DNA of 64,000 nucleotides from Poecilobothrus nobilitatus (Eukaryota > Arthropoda > Insecta > Diptera > Dolichopodidae). Location: the NCBI GenBank assembly GCA_947095535.1, contig OX352774.1, positions 75,020,416-75,084,415 on the forward strand, in the 5' to 3' direction. This document shows, piece by piece, positions 23,275 to 38,202 of the stretch. The number at the start of each line of letters is the position of its first letter. Within the stretch, counting starts at the first letter, position 1. Position numbers and translations under genes: made by a program. The notes under the pieces are model-generated. The model did not search any database, had not been told where the DNA came from, and saw only the letters and a program-made list of their open reading frames with translations.

Positions 23275-23902
23275 GTTTTTTTTTTTGTTTTTTTGTACCA
23301 CAAACAGGTCTCACTCTAATTTTTAACTTAAAATAAATTATTGACCAATTTTCATAATTTTGCAGAGTGACAAAATAAAATATTGTGACATTAAACGTGA
23401 TGTTTAATATGTTGCAGATAATTTAATTTAAAATTTAAAAATCATTATTTATTTCAACAACAAGTTGCCACTAGGCAAGATAAAACATAAAACATTGCAA
23501 CATTAAACGAATTAACAAGTTCATTTATTTTATACAAAATAATATCAGTTAAAATCGGTTTAAATAATACGATTTTGTAATAATATCATTTTAATATAAA
23601 ATTTCTTTTTAGATAATGTAAGAAATGAAATAAAATCTCAATTTAAAAATTTTTTTAATATTTTTTCTTTGGTTAAATGTTGATACATCTGGTAATCTTA
23701 ATATTTATTTTGCTACTGTTCTGAATGTTTTTATAAAATGACAGCAGAATTAAACTTCAAACTTATTTATTATTTTCTATAAATAAAAGTTAAAATTGAA
23801 AAAATGTAAAATATATTCTTAACTAAAATAAATTAAATTCTAAATAAAATTAATTAAATATTAAATCATTTTAGAGTGACTCATTAAAATATTTGAGGTG
23901 CT
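23275..23902. promoter_or_regulatory. Shared upstream region of ABHD16A and SPG7
   Basis: 628 bp lie between two divergent start codons with no other gene, so the two promoters must lie in or overlap this interval, unless distant noncoding exons exist. It is AT-rich. I see no convincing TATA box or named factor site, so this rests on position only. Confidence 0.45.
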
Positions 23903-26293
<2,391 letters not shown>

Positions 26294-26440
26294 AATAAAA
26301 CTTTAATTTGATAACGAGTTTAGTAAAAAAGTTACTTATTTACTTTTTTTTGTTATGGAATTAATTTTTTTTTTTAATTAATATTTTATTTGCATAAAAA
26401 AAAAAAGTATTAAATAAATAGAATTTATGTTTCAATTGTT
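26294..26440 (+). terminator. SPG7 3' UTR with poly(A) signal candidate
   Basis: AATAAA at 26413-26418, about 120 nt after the TGA stop, is the most plausible polyadenylation signal. Weak because the region is AT-rich. Confidence 0.45.
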
Positions 26441-29400
26441 ATTTCCTAACATTATTGGAAAATATTTTCAGTTTGAAAATAATCAACAAAATGTAGAGAA
26501 TAAAAATTGAAAAATGATATTTATATTTTTTGATTTTAAAAATGTATAATAATTTGGAATTTGTCCATTATAAAAGAAAAAACAAAAATAGAAAACATTT
26601 TTCTTTGATTTTTTTTTAACATACCTTAAAAAACCCACATATTAACTACATTTAAATAAACTAAGAAATAAACTAAAAATTAGATCTTTGGTTAAATCAA
26701 GGTAGATAAAAACATTTGATATTTTGATATAAGGTCGCGAACTATCAAAATTAAGTATAAACTAAACTTGTGAATATTTAATAACATCACGTATATAACT
26801 ACATACATGTGTTTTATTTTTACTGATGAATAAATTTCATTATTGAAATATTTTAATACATATTATGTATACATCTATAAGCTTTTGTTAATACATGAAA
26901 GAGTTTTCAACATCCTACCATGTTATAAGTATTTATATCATCTTGTAAGTATCTATATCTTGAGATTTCAAAAGAAAAGAACCTTGAGTGAGGAACACTG
27001 AAAGAAGTGAAGTGAAAATGCTTAACTAGGGAGATAATACGATTCATGAAGGGTGTAGATTAGCTTAATGAGATGTTATAATAGGCGAGCGGATCATTGA
27101 CCAGGGGAGTAAAATGGGTTACAGAGTCTAGTTGTAAGGGAAGTCACAAACACCCGCTTCAAAACATCATCTGTATTATGTTAGATTTGAATTACATATC
27201 ATTAAAATTTTTCATTGAATTGAGTTGGAGTCATAGACGTTTATTCAAAATAAATGTATTTATTTATAAAAATCACGATTTTAGAAGAACACTTTAAAAT
27301 TATATGTTAAATTGTAGCACTGTGTACAATTTTGCATGCATAAAATCATGTTTAAAAACTTATACTTACATAAAAAATTATATTTTACATTGTTCTACTT
27401 AAAGTGATATTTTAAAATTGAATTTTTTTAAATTTTTTGAAATATGGGTAGATACAGACATTTAGATCTAGAACATGATCTTTAATCTGAAGAAAAAAAA
27501 GTCAGATCACAAAAATTGATGTGATCTTTGTAAGATCAATTTTTAGATAGTGATCTTTTCTGTAATAAGATCTGATCAAAAAATGGTTCTGATCTTTTAA
27601 AGATCGATTTTTAGATCAAATGATCTTTTTTTGATCTTTAAAAAGATTAAATTTAAATCTAATATTTCGTAAACAAAAATAAATTTAAGTTATCTAAACA
27701 AAAATTATTCTTATGAAAAAAAAAAACAAAACCATAAAAAAATTAAAATTTAAGTAAGTTCGAATTTTCGAAGCAATAACTACATTTCGAAATACTTATC
27801 CGAAATTCTGCTTCTTGTTGGCGTAAAAATATTTTTACCTACACTAGTCACTAAAAAGCCTTTCTACAGGTACACTGTTGGACATAATTATACTTTAAAG
27901 AATAACCTTTTTGGTGCAGTGTTATTTGAATTTTTTCGAAAGGTTAGATCTTTTTCTGATGATATAAAATATTTCTTTAAAATATTCTCCACACAATCGA
28001 TCTCTTCACATTCATCATCAGAAGAGTGCCAAAATGTTGCTCGAGTTCTAGATTCTATATCCGCGTTTACTAAAGTAGGTGTAATAGAGTGCGAATTGCT
28101 TGAACCCATAAAATTCCGCACTTTTACTTGATGATGATTTGTTTGATTTAATTTTCTTTACTTTTTCCGGGTAATATTTTTCTATAAAACGTATTTTAAA
28201 ACCTAGATGAAACCTAGATATGTATGTATGTGTCCTAATAAAAATTGTATGTGACATATGTATGTGTCCTAACAAAAATTGTAATTTTAGTAGAAATTAT
28301 TTTTTATACTACATACATTTTCACTTTCTTTAGTTGCCCGTATAGCAATTTTATTAATTTGAAAATATTTAATTAAACTATTAATGTACAAGATATATTA
28401 GTATATATAGAAAATACCCAGTATTCTGTGGATGTATGTACATACACATGTATGTGTATGTAGGTTATGTATTGTTAATAAATTTGATAAAAATTTTTTA
28501 TTATGGAAAGAATTTATTCTATTAGAATTTTCAATAACATAAAATTCAAAATCAAATACTTTTTAAAAAAAATTATAAAAGAAAATTATTTGGTTTTTTT
28601 TTCAATATATACTCGTAATTATTACACATAAATAACTTTAAATTTAAAGCTTTTCTAATAAAAAATTTTTCATTGTTTTTATTTTTTTTAAAATTATCTC
28701 TCCAAGATTTACAAACAATAATTTTGGCTTTACATTTTTGAAACACTATATTTTATTATTTTAATGACTTTTCTTTTGTTTACACATTGTAGTGCATTTG
28801 TATACATATAAATATGTACATATTTTCTTATTTTTATTATTTACTTTACTTCTAGCCTAGCAAAATCTGGAATTTGTTAAAAATTATAAATTCCCAAAAT
28901 GGCAAGGTCGAATATTTTTATACGCAAATGGAATGAGTGTCACTTTACTTCACTTCTTTCAAAGCTACCTTTATGCTGATAGGCCTTTTATCATTCACAT
29001 TTTTTTAAATGGCCGCCATAGAGGTTGTAATGTAAACCTGTAATGTAAATCTCTACATTACATTATAATGTAAACAAAAGTTAAGTATGAACTTCTTCAT
29101 ATATGATATAAAAAAAATTTTACATAGGTATTAAAAATTTAAATAAATTACATAATTTCTAATTGGAAAATAAAAATTAAAAACAAAAAACATTAATGAG
29201 AATGTGTTTTGTTTAATTAAATTAAATTAAATTAATCTGAAGTGTGTTCGTTGTTACAAAATAAATGTAGATTCATTATTTGACTAATTTATTGATATTA
29301 GAGGAATTAGGATCATATTTAAAAAATAACAATAATTTATAAACTTCAATAGTTACAAAATTTAGTTATTCGGGTAGCATGAATTATATTTATATAATAT

Positions 29401-30444
29401 TTGATTTATTTGCAGACAACTATTTACAAAATTCTTTCGTATGCATTGTTTAAAACATCCATACATATTGATAATGAAGTGTAGCTAAGAAGTAGTTACC
29501 TAATAACTATTACAATACAACACTCCAATGACAATAAAGATTAGATTATAAAATAATTTTCTATAAAATGAAATGTACCGCTACCATCTTGTGTTGTTTT
29601 TATTTTTAGAAAAAATATAAAAACTATGATTTGTTAAAAAAAAACATTCAAAATCTTTTGACCTGAAAAGAAATTAGATTTTCAAGTTAGGACAATAAAC
29701 TTCTTGTCAGAAACTAAAAATATCCTGCACAACAAAAACTTATATACCTTACTAAAGAAAAATTAAAAAATTTGAAAAATATTTTTTTTTATTCAAAATT
29801 TTGCTTTAATTAGTTGTAATTAAATTGCTATTTTTTATTTTATTATAAATTTAGTAATATAATTATTTACAGTTTTAAAAATTTTCGTTTATTTGATTAG
29901 AAACGATATTATCTATTACAATGGTTTATGTTTTGGGAAAATAAAAAATGTAATTAGTTGAAAAAAATTGTACGAACTCTAAGTACAAGAGAAAAAATTG
30001 CCTTTATTGAAGTTATTTTTTTGTACGGATATAATTTTACAATATAAAAGTTTGAGAGCTATTGTATTAACAGAATTTTTTGGAAAATAGGATGATCATA
30101 TCAAATAAACAAAAATGATCCGTTACTTTTAAATGGAATGTTAGTAATTCTTTGATTTTATATGCATTTGACATTTGACAATTTTATGTACTGGCTAGTA
30201 GTTAATAACAAAGAAAATTATTTGAAATTTAAAAATTTCTAGATATTTTCAGACAATTTATTATAATTAAAAAAAAAAAAATTATCAATTTTAACATTAA
30301 AAGATTTACATTTTAACATAATAAAAGTAATACACATAACATTTCAATTCTATTATACATAATATTAGCATAAGGTATGTAAGTGTAAAAATAAATGTTT
30401 TTGTTTTAGAAAAAGGATTTTTTTTAATAACTTATTTTTTAGAT
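26441..30444. other. Intergenic between SPG7 and nanos
   Basis: No gene recognised. It contains a GATC-dense stretch (separate entry), a 36-bp-spaced direct repeat ATGTATGTGTCCTAA at about 28222 and 28258, and a small foldback of TAATGTAAA/TTACATTA words near 29026-29085. Both strands of 27888-28131 are open, but the peptides match nothing I recognise. The nanos promoter should lie near its 3' end. Confidence 0.45.
27463..27642. repeat. GATC-dense cluster
   Basis: Thirteen GATC tetranucleotides occur in about 180 bases, many as AGATCT, GATCTTT or AAAGATC. They lie in both orientations because the word is palindromic. The sequence is otherwise AT-rich and has no coding frame. Confidence 0.7.
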
Positions 30445-31191
30445 ATGATGAATAAAAATTCTTATTACCTATTTAATCAAGATCCAAATGATGATACAAT
30501 TGTTAGATCAATAAGAGAATTTGGATTATCATATCTTAATATAAAAGCTAATCATACTGATATTATTAATGAACACAATAAATTAAGGGAAGAATTTCTT
30601 TCAAATGGTTCTGAACCAATTGATATTATTGGAGAAGAATTAAAAACGGTAAATTGGATTGAAATTGAAAATGAGTTTAATAATAATATAAATTATAATA
30701 ATAATAATATAAATGATAATAATACAAGTGATAATAATAATAATATAAATGATTATAATAATAATAATGAACAATTAGAGTCATATAACAAATATATGAA
30801 TTATGATGTACAACAACAACAGCAGCAACAACAAAAAACAAATCAAATAAATACAACCATGTATTTTAAAAAAATATCACCATTTGATTTGAAAAAACGT
30901 GAACGTAGATCAAGATCTATAAGTCAAACAATGGATAATCATTGTGTTTTTTGTAGTAATAACAATCAACCTCTAGAAGTTGTACGGTCACATTCTGTTC
31001 GTGATATTTTTGGACGGGTATTATGTCCCAAATTACGTACATATGTGTGTCCAATATGTAATTCATCAGGTGATTCAGCACATACAGTTAAATATTGTCC
31101 AAAAAAGCCAGTTATAACAATGGAAGATGCTATAATGTTAGAAAATATTAAATACAATGAAATGTTAAAAAAATTTGAAAAATTTCGTTAA
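30445..31191 (+). CDS. nanos: Nanos, CCHC zinc-finger translational repressor
   Basis: Nanos proteins act with Pumilio in germ cells and embryos to repress target mRNAs through their 3' UTRs and deadenylation. The 248-aa product has an Asn-rich and Gln-rich middle (about 79-131) and a C-terminal nanos zinc finger. The first knuckle is C167, C170, H183, C194 and the second C202, C205, H213, C218, spaced exactly as in the family, with the conserved GRVLCPKLRTYVCPIC and GDSAHTVKYCP motifs. The start is ATGATG; either Met is possible. A TTATTTTTTAG acceptor-like string ends two bases before the ATG, so an upstream noncoding or coding exon cannot be excluded. No internal intron is visible. Confidence 0.95.
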   Translation: MMNKNSYYLFNQDPNDDTIVRSIREFGLSYLNIKANHTDIINEHNKLREEFLSNGSEPIDIIGEELKTVNWIEIENEFNNNINYNNNNINDNNTSDNNNNINDYNNNNEQLESYNKYMNYDVQQQQQQQQKTNQINTTMYFKKISPFDLKKRERRSRSISQTMDNHCVFCSNNNQPLEVVRSHSVRDIFGRVLCPKLRTYVCPICNSSGDSAHTVKYCPKKPVITMEDAIMLENIKYNEMLKKFEKFR

Positions 31192-32829
31192 AAATTTTTG
31201 TAATTTTTATTTTTTTTTATATACATATGTATATATGAATCAAATAATATACATGTACCTATTTTTATAATTTTAAATTACATCATTACATATATTAAGG
31301 AATATATTTTTGAAATTATTTTTAAATACTCTTGTAAAAAAAATATATTCAAAAATTTAATGAATATTAAGATTAAAAATGAGAAGAAAATCATGTAGAT
31401 CATGTTTTTATGATGTCTTAAGTAAAAAAATTGTTTTATTAAAAAGATTCAAAATTCACATAAGTGAAATCGTAATTAAGTTTAACAAAACAAAAAATGT
31501 TATTTTCGTGAAATATTGTTATTTTAATTTTAATTTTTTTTTTTTTGCTATTGTTTAAGTTGTACTATTTTATTATTAATTTTAATATTTTGTGAATTTA
31601 TATGTAACTATCTGTTACCTAAAAAATTTAATTCATGTATTGAATTATGTAATCTAAAATTATTTCTTAATAATTATTTAAATGATTTTCACTTTTTGTA
31701 GTGACTTCTAAATTAAATTCTATATTGAATTTTCATTTTTGTTTTTATTTTATCAATTAATACCTATTTGTATTTTTATTAGCTTTTAATTAAACATTTA
31801 GTATTAGTCTAAAAATAAAACGTTAATTATGTAAATTTAAAATTTTATAAATGAAATTTATAAATTACTTGCTTAAAATGTAGATTACCTACATTTTTTT
31901 TAAACAATGTTTATATTGTTTTGTAACGTGAAGTTTCTATAATCTATATTACAATATCTTGACTTATTTTTGAAATGGATCTAGAAAATGAAGTTCAAAA
32001 ATGAAAATAAAAAAAAAAAATCAATTTTTTATGAATTTATTAAAAAAAAATAACAATTTTTATTCTTTTAAATCATGTATATTTTATAACTAAAATGTAA
32101 TACATAATTATTTTTATTTTTGACATTTTATTGTTTCATGAATTTATTTTGTATTAAAAAATAATGATATTTATATGAAACATAAGAGATTTGTATTCAA
32201 ACATTTTTTAATGATCTTTGTTTTTTTATTATGTTCTTTTTGATTAAAATAAAAGTTTTTGGAAATGATTTATAAAAAACGCATTTTTTTTTTTTTTTTT
32301 TTTGAAATATCAATTATTATGTCTTTTGTGCTTTTAGTTTAAAAAGAAATTTATAATTAAATAATTTGTCAAGAAATCGTGTAATTGAATAATTTTTTAA
32401 GAAATATAAATAGTCCTGACAAAGAGATAAAGATTCGTTTTATTTCATTTAACGTAAATAAAGCAAAACTAACTTATTTATGAGAGATCTCTTACTTTTA
32501 AGAGATTAAATCTGAATTTTTGACTTATTATAACTAAACCATTGTTAATGGTTAGCACTTTGGTCCTATTTTTATTAATTTTTGATAAACATTTTTTTCT
32601 ATTTGATCATTTAAAATTTGCAAAATTATTATTGCAACTACATACATATGTATTATTATATTTTTATTTACACGTACAAATATGTATGTAAATGTAATTT
32701 TTTTCATAATTTAAATTCAAAAAGAGCAATACGGCTATACTGAATTATTTCATTCCATAATACTTAAAAAAAAAAAAATTGTAATTTTAAGATTTGAAAA
32801 AAATTTTTTTTTTAGTTTTATATAGAATA
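31192..32829. other. nanos 3' UTR and intergenic sequence
   Basis: The 3' UTR begins at 31192. A TGTATATA word at 31228-31235 matches the PUF (Pumilio) consensus UGUANAUA, but such words arise by chance in this composition. No Smaug-type CTGGC hairpin was seen in the proximal part. The rest is AT-rich with no gene. Confidence 0.4.
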
Positions 32830-35217
32830 CTAGCAGAGTACCCGGCGTTGCCCGGAGTATTTTATTGGCTTTATGAAATAAAAATTATTAACTTTTGTTT
32901 CTGCGTTAATATAATTTAATTAATATAGTTAACTTATTACCATGCATTTACAGATGCTGGTAGTTTATATAATATTTTTTATTAGATTTAGTTAAATTGA
33001 ATAAACAGAGTCAAGAATTAGAGACAATTCTTCTACAAAAAATTTTTAAAGGAATCAATAATCTATTGAGTACACAATTACGGCGAAGTGAATTTCCACA
33101 ATATATTCTTTAATACCGAAACATAAAATCGTATTTAAATTATAAAGGGCCATAATGTAATCAATTTTTTTTTGTAAGTAATGTCACTTCATGTTTTGGA
33201 GAATTATCCTTTTAACCACATTTTGAAATATTTGTTATTAAGTTCGCTCTGTCCCTCCGTCTGTTAAAACTTATATATGTTTAATAAAGAGCAATAAAAT
33301 ATTAACTATGCATAGGTCTCTTAAAAGAGTAATGTTGTAGAACAACTTTTTTATGTACCCTCGCCGTTGGAGATCCTACAGCACCGACAGCTCTTCAAAT
33401 TTTGAAAAAAAAATCTTTTTAAATGCGTACATTTCAGGTTCTGTTTAACATATTTTCAATATAAAAAATATATGATTGTTTTTTACCTTTATAAATCAAC
33501 CAGAATTTTTTTACGTTTAGTTTTTCTAATTATGTTTCTAAATTGATTGGCTAAAAATATGTGTAAAAATTGTATATGGATAAGAATGTAAGGTTTTCTG
33601 TTCTTTAAATATGTATGTACTCATTTTTGATTAAATATTATACAAAAATGTGAATATGTTTTCTAATTTAATTGATTAAGTTTATAGTATTTTTAAATAT
33701 ACGGATATTATATATACTATATGTACATATTTCAATGATATTTTATGGGAAACATGTTATACACATGCATCTTATATAGGTAGTTCACATGTAAAGACCA
33801 CATGTAAGTAATGCATTTGTGAATGATGGCATGATGATTGTCTAATGTAGGAGATTGTTCCTGTTTTTTAACAACGGCCGAAAATTTTATGCTGTTAAGA
33901 CTTAAACACAGTATTCTTAAGATACTTAATAAGGTTAGTTTAATTACTGTTCTATATTAGAAATTTGCATTGAAAGGTTTTTATGGAATATTAGAAACAG
34001 TATAGATAAAAGTAAAGAGTGTTGGAAATATCTTTTTAATAATAATAACAATACACAAAATTAGGTAAAATATTATTAATAAGTGCTCGTGCGGAAATGG
34101 GTTAACAAACGTTAACAAACATATTGTCACACGCTTTATTTAGAACCATAAATTCATCCTGCCAAATTAGACAGAAATTAGAAACAAAAATTTTTTTTAC
34201 AGTCTATCGTGTCGAAATATATGTGTTAATGTATCACAACAAAATTTATTGAATGAGTTTGTGTGCCAAAGTGCAATACTTGTGCAAATTTTCAATTGGT
34301 CAAATCTTTTAAGCACAACAACAAAGAATGAGAATTTCATGGCCTGAAGTCTGATGGGTTAATGTATCGTAACCAAATCAACTCAGAAAGCTTTTGTTAT
34401 AAAGACCTACACTTTTGTAAATTTTCAACTCAATTGGTAAAACCGTTCAAGTGCGACATCAAAGAAATTAAAAAATGTTATTGAATCCTGGTGCCGAAAC
34501 GGGTTAATGGATCGTAACCAAATCAACTCAGTGAGCTCCTTTGGTAAAGAGCTACACTTTTGTAAATTTTCAATTCAATTGGCAAAACCGTTTAAGCGCG
34601 ACAACAAAGAAATTAAAAAACTTCATTGAGTCCTGGTGCCGAAACGGTTTAATGGATCGTAACCAAATCAACTCAGTGAGTTCCTGTGGTAAAGAGCTAC
34701 ACTATTGTAAATTTTCAACTCAATTGGTCAAACCGTTTAAGCAGGAAAACAGAATATTTAATGAACTTCGTTCGGCTCTCCTGCCCAAACGGGTTAACGG
34801 AACTTCATAAAAATTTGTCACAGGCTTACTTGCGAACCATTAAACCACCATACAAAATTGGACATAAATCGGAAACAAAAATTTTTTTGGAAGCCCGCCG
34901 GGCCGAATCCGGGTAACATATTGAATCCAAATTTCTTTGGTACCCGTCCAATGATAAGAAGAATATTTGTCCAAATTTTCAACTCAATCGATCGAACCGT
35001 TTAGGCAGGACAACGAAAAAACGAAACGGCTTTAAATGGCTCTCGGGCCGCAATGGGTTAATGAACCGAAACGCTATATAGCCTATAACACTTTTCGGGG
35101 TCGTAGGAACGTTCCTGCAAAATTTGGTTGCAATCGGACTGGTGGTTTTTACGTGAAAAGGGCACAAACAAACAAACAAATAAACAAACAAACAGAATTT
35201 CTTCCTTATTTATTAGA
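32830..35217 (-). mobile_element. Non-autonomous Helitron, copy 1
   Basis: Read on the minus strand, the element starts TCTAATAAATAAGG at 35217 and ends with a GC-rich hairpin (CCGGGCAACGCCGGG), seven bases and CTAG at 32830, followed by host T at 32829. These are the Helitron hallmarks: 5' TC, a subterminal hairpin, a 3' CTRR end and insertion at A^T. No Rep/helicase frame is present, so it is non-autonomous at 2388 bp. A (GTTT)n tract follows the 5' end. Much of the TC-proximal part (34097-35052) is built of degenerate ~145-bp tandem units. It is joined directly to copy 2. Compared with copy 2 it carries about 180 extra bases at roughly 33177-33357. Confidence 0.8.
34356..34800. repeat. ~145-bp internal tandem units of Helitron copy 1
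   Basis: Units begin with GGGTTAATGGATCGTAACCA or variants at 34356, 34501, 34645 and 34791, 144-146 bp apart. More diverged units lie at about 34097, 34212, 34910 and 35052. The same array recurs in copy 2 at 36514-36960. Confidence 0.85.
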
Positions 35218-37547
35218 CTAGCAGAGTACCCGGCGTTGCCCGGAGTATTTTATTGGCTTTATGAAATTCTGCGTTTTGTTTCTGCGTTAATACAATTTAA
35301 TTAATATAGTTAACTTATTACTATGCATTTACAGATGCTGGTAGTTTATATTCTATTTTTTATTAGATTTAGTTAAATTGAATAAACAGAGCCAAGAATT
35401 AGAGACAATTCTTCTACAAAAAATTTTTAAAGGAATCAATAATCTATTGAGTACACAATTACGGCGAAGGGAATCTCCACAATATATTCGTTAATACCGA
35501 AACATAAAATTGCATTTCAATTATAAAAGACCATAATGTAATACATTTTTTTTCGTAAATACCCTCACCGTTGGAGATCCTACAGCACCGACAGCTCTTC
35601 AAATTTTGAAAAAACTTCTTTTTAAATGCGTACATTTCAGGTTCTGTTTAACATATTTTCAATATAAAAAATACATGATTGTTTTTTACCTTTATAATTC
35701 AACCAGATTTTTTTTACGTTTAGTTTTTCTAATTATGTTTCCTAATTGATTGGCTAAAAATATGTGTAAAAATTGTATATGGATAAGAATGTAAGGTTTT
35801 CTGTTCTTTAAATATGTATGTACTCATTTTTGATTAAATGATGTACAGAAATGTGAATATGTTTTCTAATTTAATTGATAAAGTTTATAGTATTTTTAAA
35901 TATACGGATATTATACATACTATATGTACATATTTCAATATTTTATGGGAAACATGTTATACACATGCATTTTATATAGGTAGACCACATGTAAAGACCA
36001 CATGTAAGTAATGTATTTCTGAATGATGACATGATGATTGTCTAATGTAGGAGATTGTTTCTGTTTTTAAACAACGGCCGAAAATATTATGTTGTTAAGA
36101 CTTAAACACAGTATTCTTAAGATACTTAATAATGTTACTTTAATTACTATTCTATATTAGAAATTTGCATTGAAAGGTTTTTATGGAATATTAGAAAAAT
36201 ATAGATAAAAGTAAAGAATGTTGGAAATATGCTTTTAATAATAATAACAATACACAAAATTAGGCAAAATATTATTAATAAGTGCTCGTGCGGAAATGGG
36301 TTAACAAACGTTAACAAATATTTTGTCACAGGCCTAATTTAGAACCATAAATTTTTTTTTGACAGTCTATCGTGTCGAAATGTGTTAATGTATCACAACA
36401 AAATTTATTGAATGAGTTTGTCTGCCAAAGTGCAATACTTGTACAAATTTTCAATTGGTCAAATCGTTTAAGTACAATAATAAAAAATGAGAATTTCATG
36501 GCCTGAAGCCTGATGGGTTAATGTATCGTAACCAAATAAACTCAGAAAGCTTTTGTTATAAAGACCTACACTTTTGTAAATTTTCAACTCAATTGGTAAA
36601 ACTGTTTAAGTGCGACAACAAAGAAATTAAAAATTTTTATTGAGCCCTGGTACCGAAACGGGTTAATGGATCGTAACCAAATCACCTCAGTGAGCTCCTG
36701 TGGTCAAGAGCTACACTTTTGTAAATTTTCAATTCAATTGGCAAAACCGTTTAAGCGCGACAGCAAAGAAATTGGAAAATTTCATTGAGTCCTGGTGCCG
36801 AAACGGGTTAATGGATCGTAACCAAATCGACTCAGTAAGCTCCTGTTGTAAAGAGCTACACTTTGATAAATTTTTAACTCAATTGGTCAAACAGTTTAAG
36901 TGCGACAACTAAGTAAATTACAAAACTTCACTGACCCCTGGTGCCGAAACGGGTTAATGGATCGTAACCAAATCACCTCAGTGAGCTCCTGTGGTAAAGA
37001 GCTACACTATAGTAAATTTTCAACTCAATTGGTCAAACCGTTTAAGCAGGACAACAGAAACATTTAATGAACTTCGTTCGGCTCTCGTGCCCAAACGGGT
37101 TACCGGATCTTCATAAAAATTTGTCACAGGGTTTTTTTCAGACCATAAAACCACCATACAAAATTGGACATAAATCGGAAACAAAAAATTTTTTGGAAGC
37201 CCGCCGGGCCGAATCCGGGTAACATATTGAATCCAAATTTCTTCGGTACCCGTCCAATGATAAGAAAAATATTTGTCCAAATTTTCAACTCAATCGATCA
37301 AACCGTTTAGGCAGGACAACGAAAAAACGAAACGGCTTTAAATGGCTCTCGGGCCGCAATGGGTTAATGAACCGAAACGCGATATAGCCTATAACACTTT
37401 CCGGGGTCGTAGGAACGTTCCTGCAAAATTTGGTTGTAATCGGACTGGTGGTTTTTATGTGAAAAGGGCACAAACAAACAAACAAACAAACAAACAAACA
37501 AACAAACAAACAAACAAACAAACAGAATTTCTTCCTTATTTATTAGA
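35218..37547 (-). mobile_element. Non-autonomous Helitron, copy 2
   Basis: A close copy of the neighbouring element, in the same orientation, 2330 bp. Its minus-strand 5' TC begins at 37547 and is preceded by host A. Its 3' CTAG ends at 35218 and abuts the TC of copy 1 with no bases between. It has one more full ~145-bp internal unit than copy 1 (unit starts near 36514, 36659, 36803 and 36951) and a longer (GTTT)n tract, at 37467-37523 on the + strand. Short repeated peptides such as MVKSYTFVNFQFNWQNRL in forward frames are shadows of these units. No transposase gene is present. Confidence 0.8.
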
Positions 37548-37644
37548 TTTAATTCAAAATTTTAATAAAAACTATTTACTGAAACAAATAATTTGAAACT
37601 GTAAAGAAAAGTATAAAGAATCAAAATAGGATTTCAAAATATAT

Positions 37645-38202
37645 TACAGTTAAAGGTGGATAAGTGGAACCTCTAGGGGCAAATAGTTTTATTCCACTTA
37701 TAGAGGTAGTTCACTTATGCAGTTTTCCACTCAGCCAGGTTTTTTATGTAAATTGTTCCATAATTAAAGAGGTTTCTGGAAATTTGAAAGTTTAAAAAAA
37801 TTTAATGTTTAATCAATCAATCAAAATAGTCAAATAGTCAATCAATTTTTTTTTTTAAATTCTAGCTTATAACTAGCCAATTAACAAACTAGAACTAACA
37901 AAATCTGAATAGATATTTATATTAATCCAAAATGTTCATACAAAAAAAAACAAAAAGCGGTTCTTTAACATAAATATTTTAAATTCAGCAAAATAAAAAA
38001 AAATAAAAATTTTTGTAATGTAAAGAAGTGAAAAAAATGGTGTCATTAAAAGCGGTACGAATTATAAAGTTTCAGTTAGAGAGGTAAAAATTTTGAAATT
38101 AAGATCCAATTATAGAGGTCAAAAAATCTCAGTTATAGGTGAGAGTTCTTTTTATAGAGGTTTTCCATTTACCCAGGTGTCACTTAACCAGATTTGACTG
38201 TA
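37645..38202. mobile_element. Pogo/Tigger-like MITE with TA target duplication
   Basis: The element is 37647-38200, with TA on each side. The left end is CAGTTAAAGGTGGATAAGTG; the right end, reverse complemented, is CAGTCAAATCTGGTTAAGTG. Both continue into ACCT. Several TTATAGAGGT/ACCTCTATAA words repeat in both orientations further in. Ends beginning CAGT, a CCTC-rich subterminal region and a TA duplication fit the pogo/Tigger branch of Tc1/mariner. It has no transposase frame. Confidence 0.65.

Noticed and set aside
23275..23301. Extended ABHD16A N-terminus from GTG at 23301
   Set aside because: The first ATG at 23274 gives the family N-terminus; the extension is only Lys/Asn from an A-rich tract.
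27888..28131. Overlapping frames on both strands as a hAT transposase fragment
   Set aside because: Only weak resemblance in wording (Asp/Glu-rich stretch after TFWHSSDD); no catalytic or dimerisation motif seen.
34541..34916. Repeated peptides MVKSYTFVNFQFNW as a small gene family
   Set aside because: They are translations of the tandem Helitron units and recur in copy 2; there is no conservation beyond the DNA repeat.
35036..35221. Forward frame ending in TNKQINKQTE as a coding gene
   Set aside because: It is the Helitron 5' end region read backwards through the (ACAA)n tract.
34356..36960. Regularly spaced repeats as a CRISPR array
   Set aside because: The whole ~145-bp unit is repeated, with no short conserved repeat and unique spacers, and the DNA is eukaryotic. 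They are internal Helitron units.
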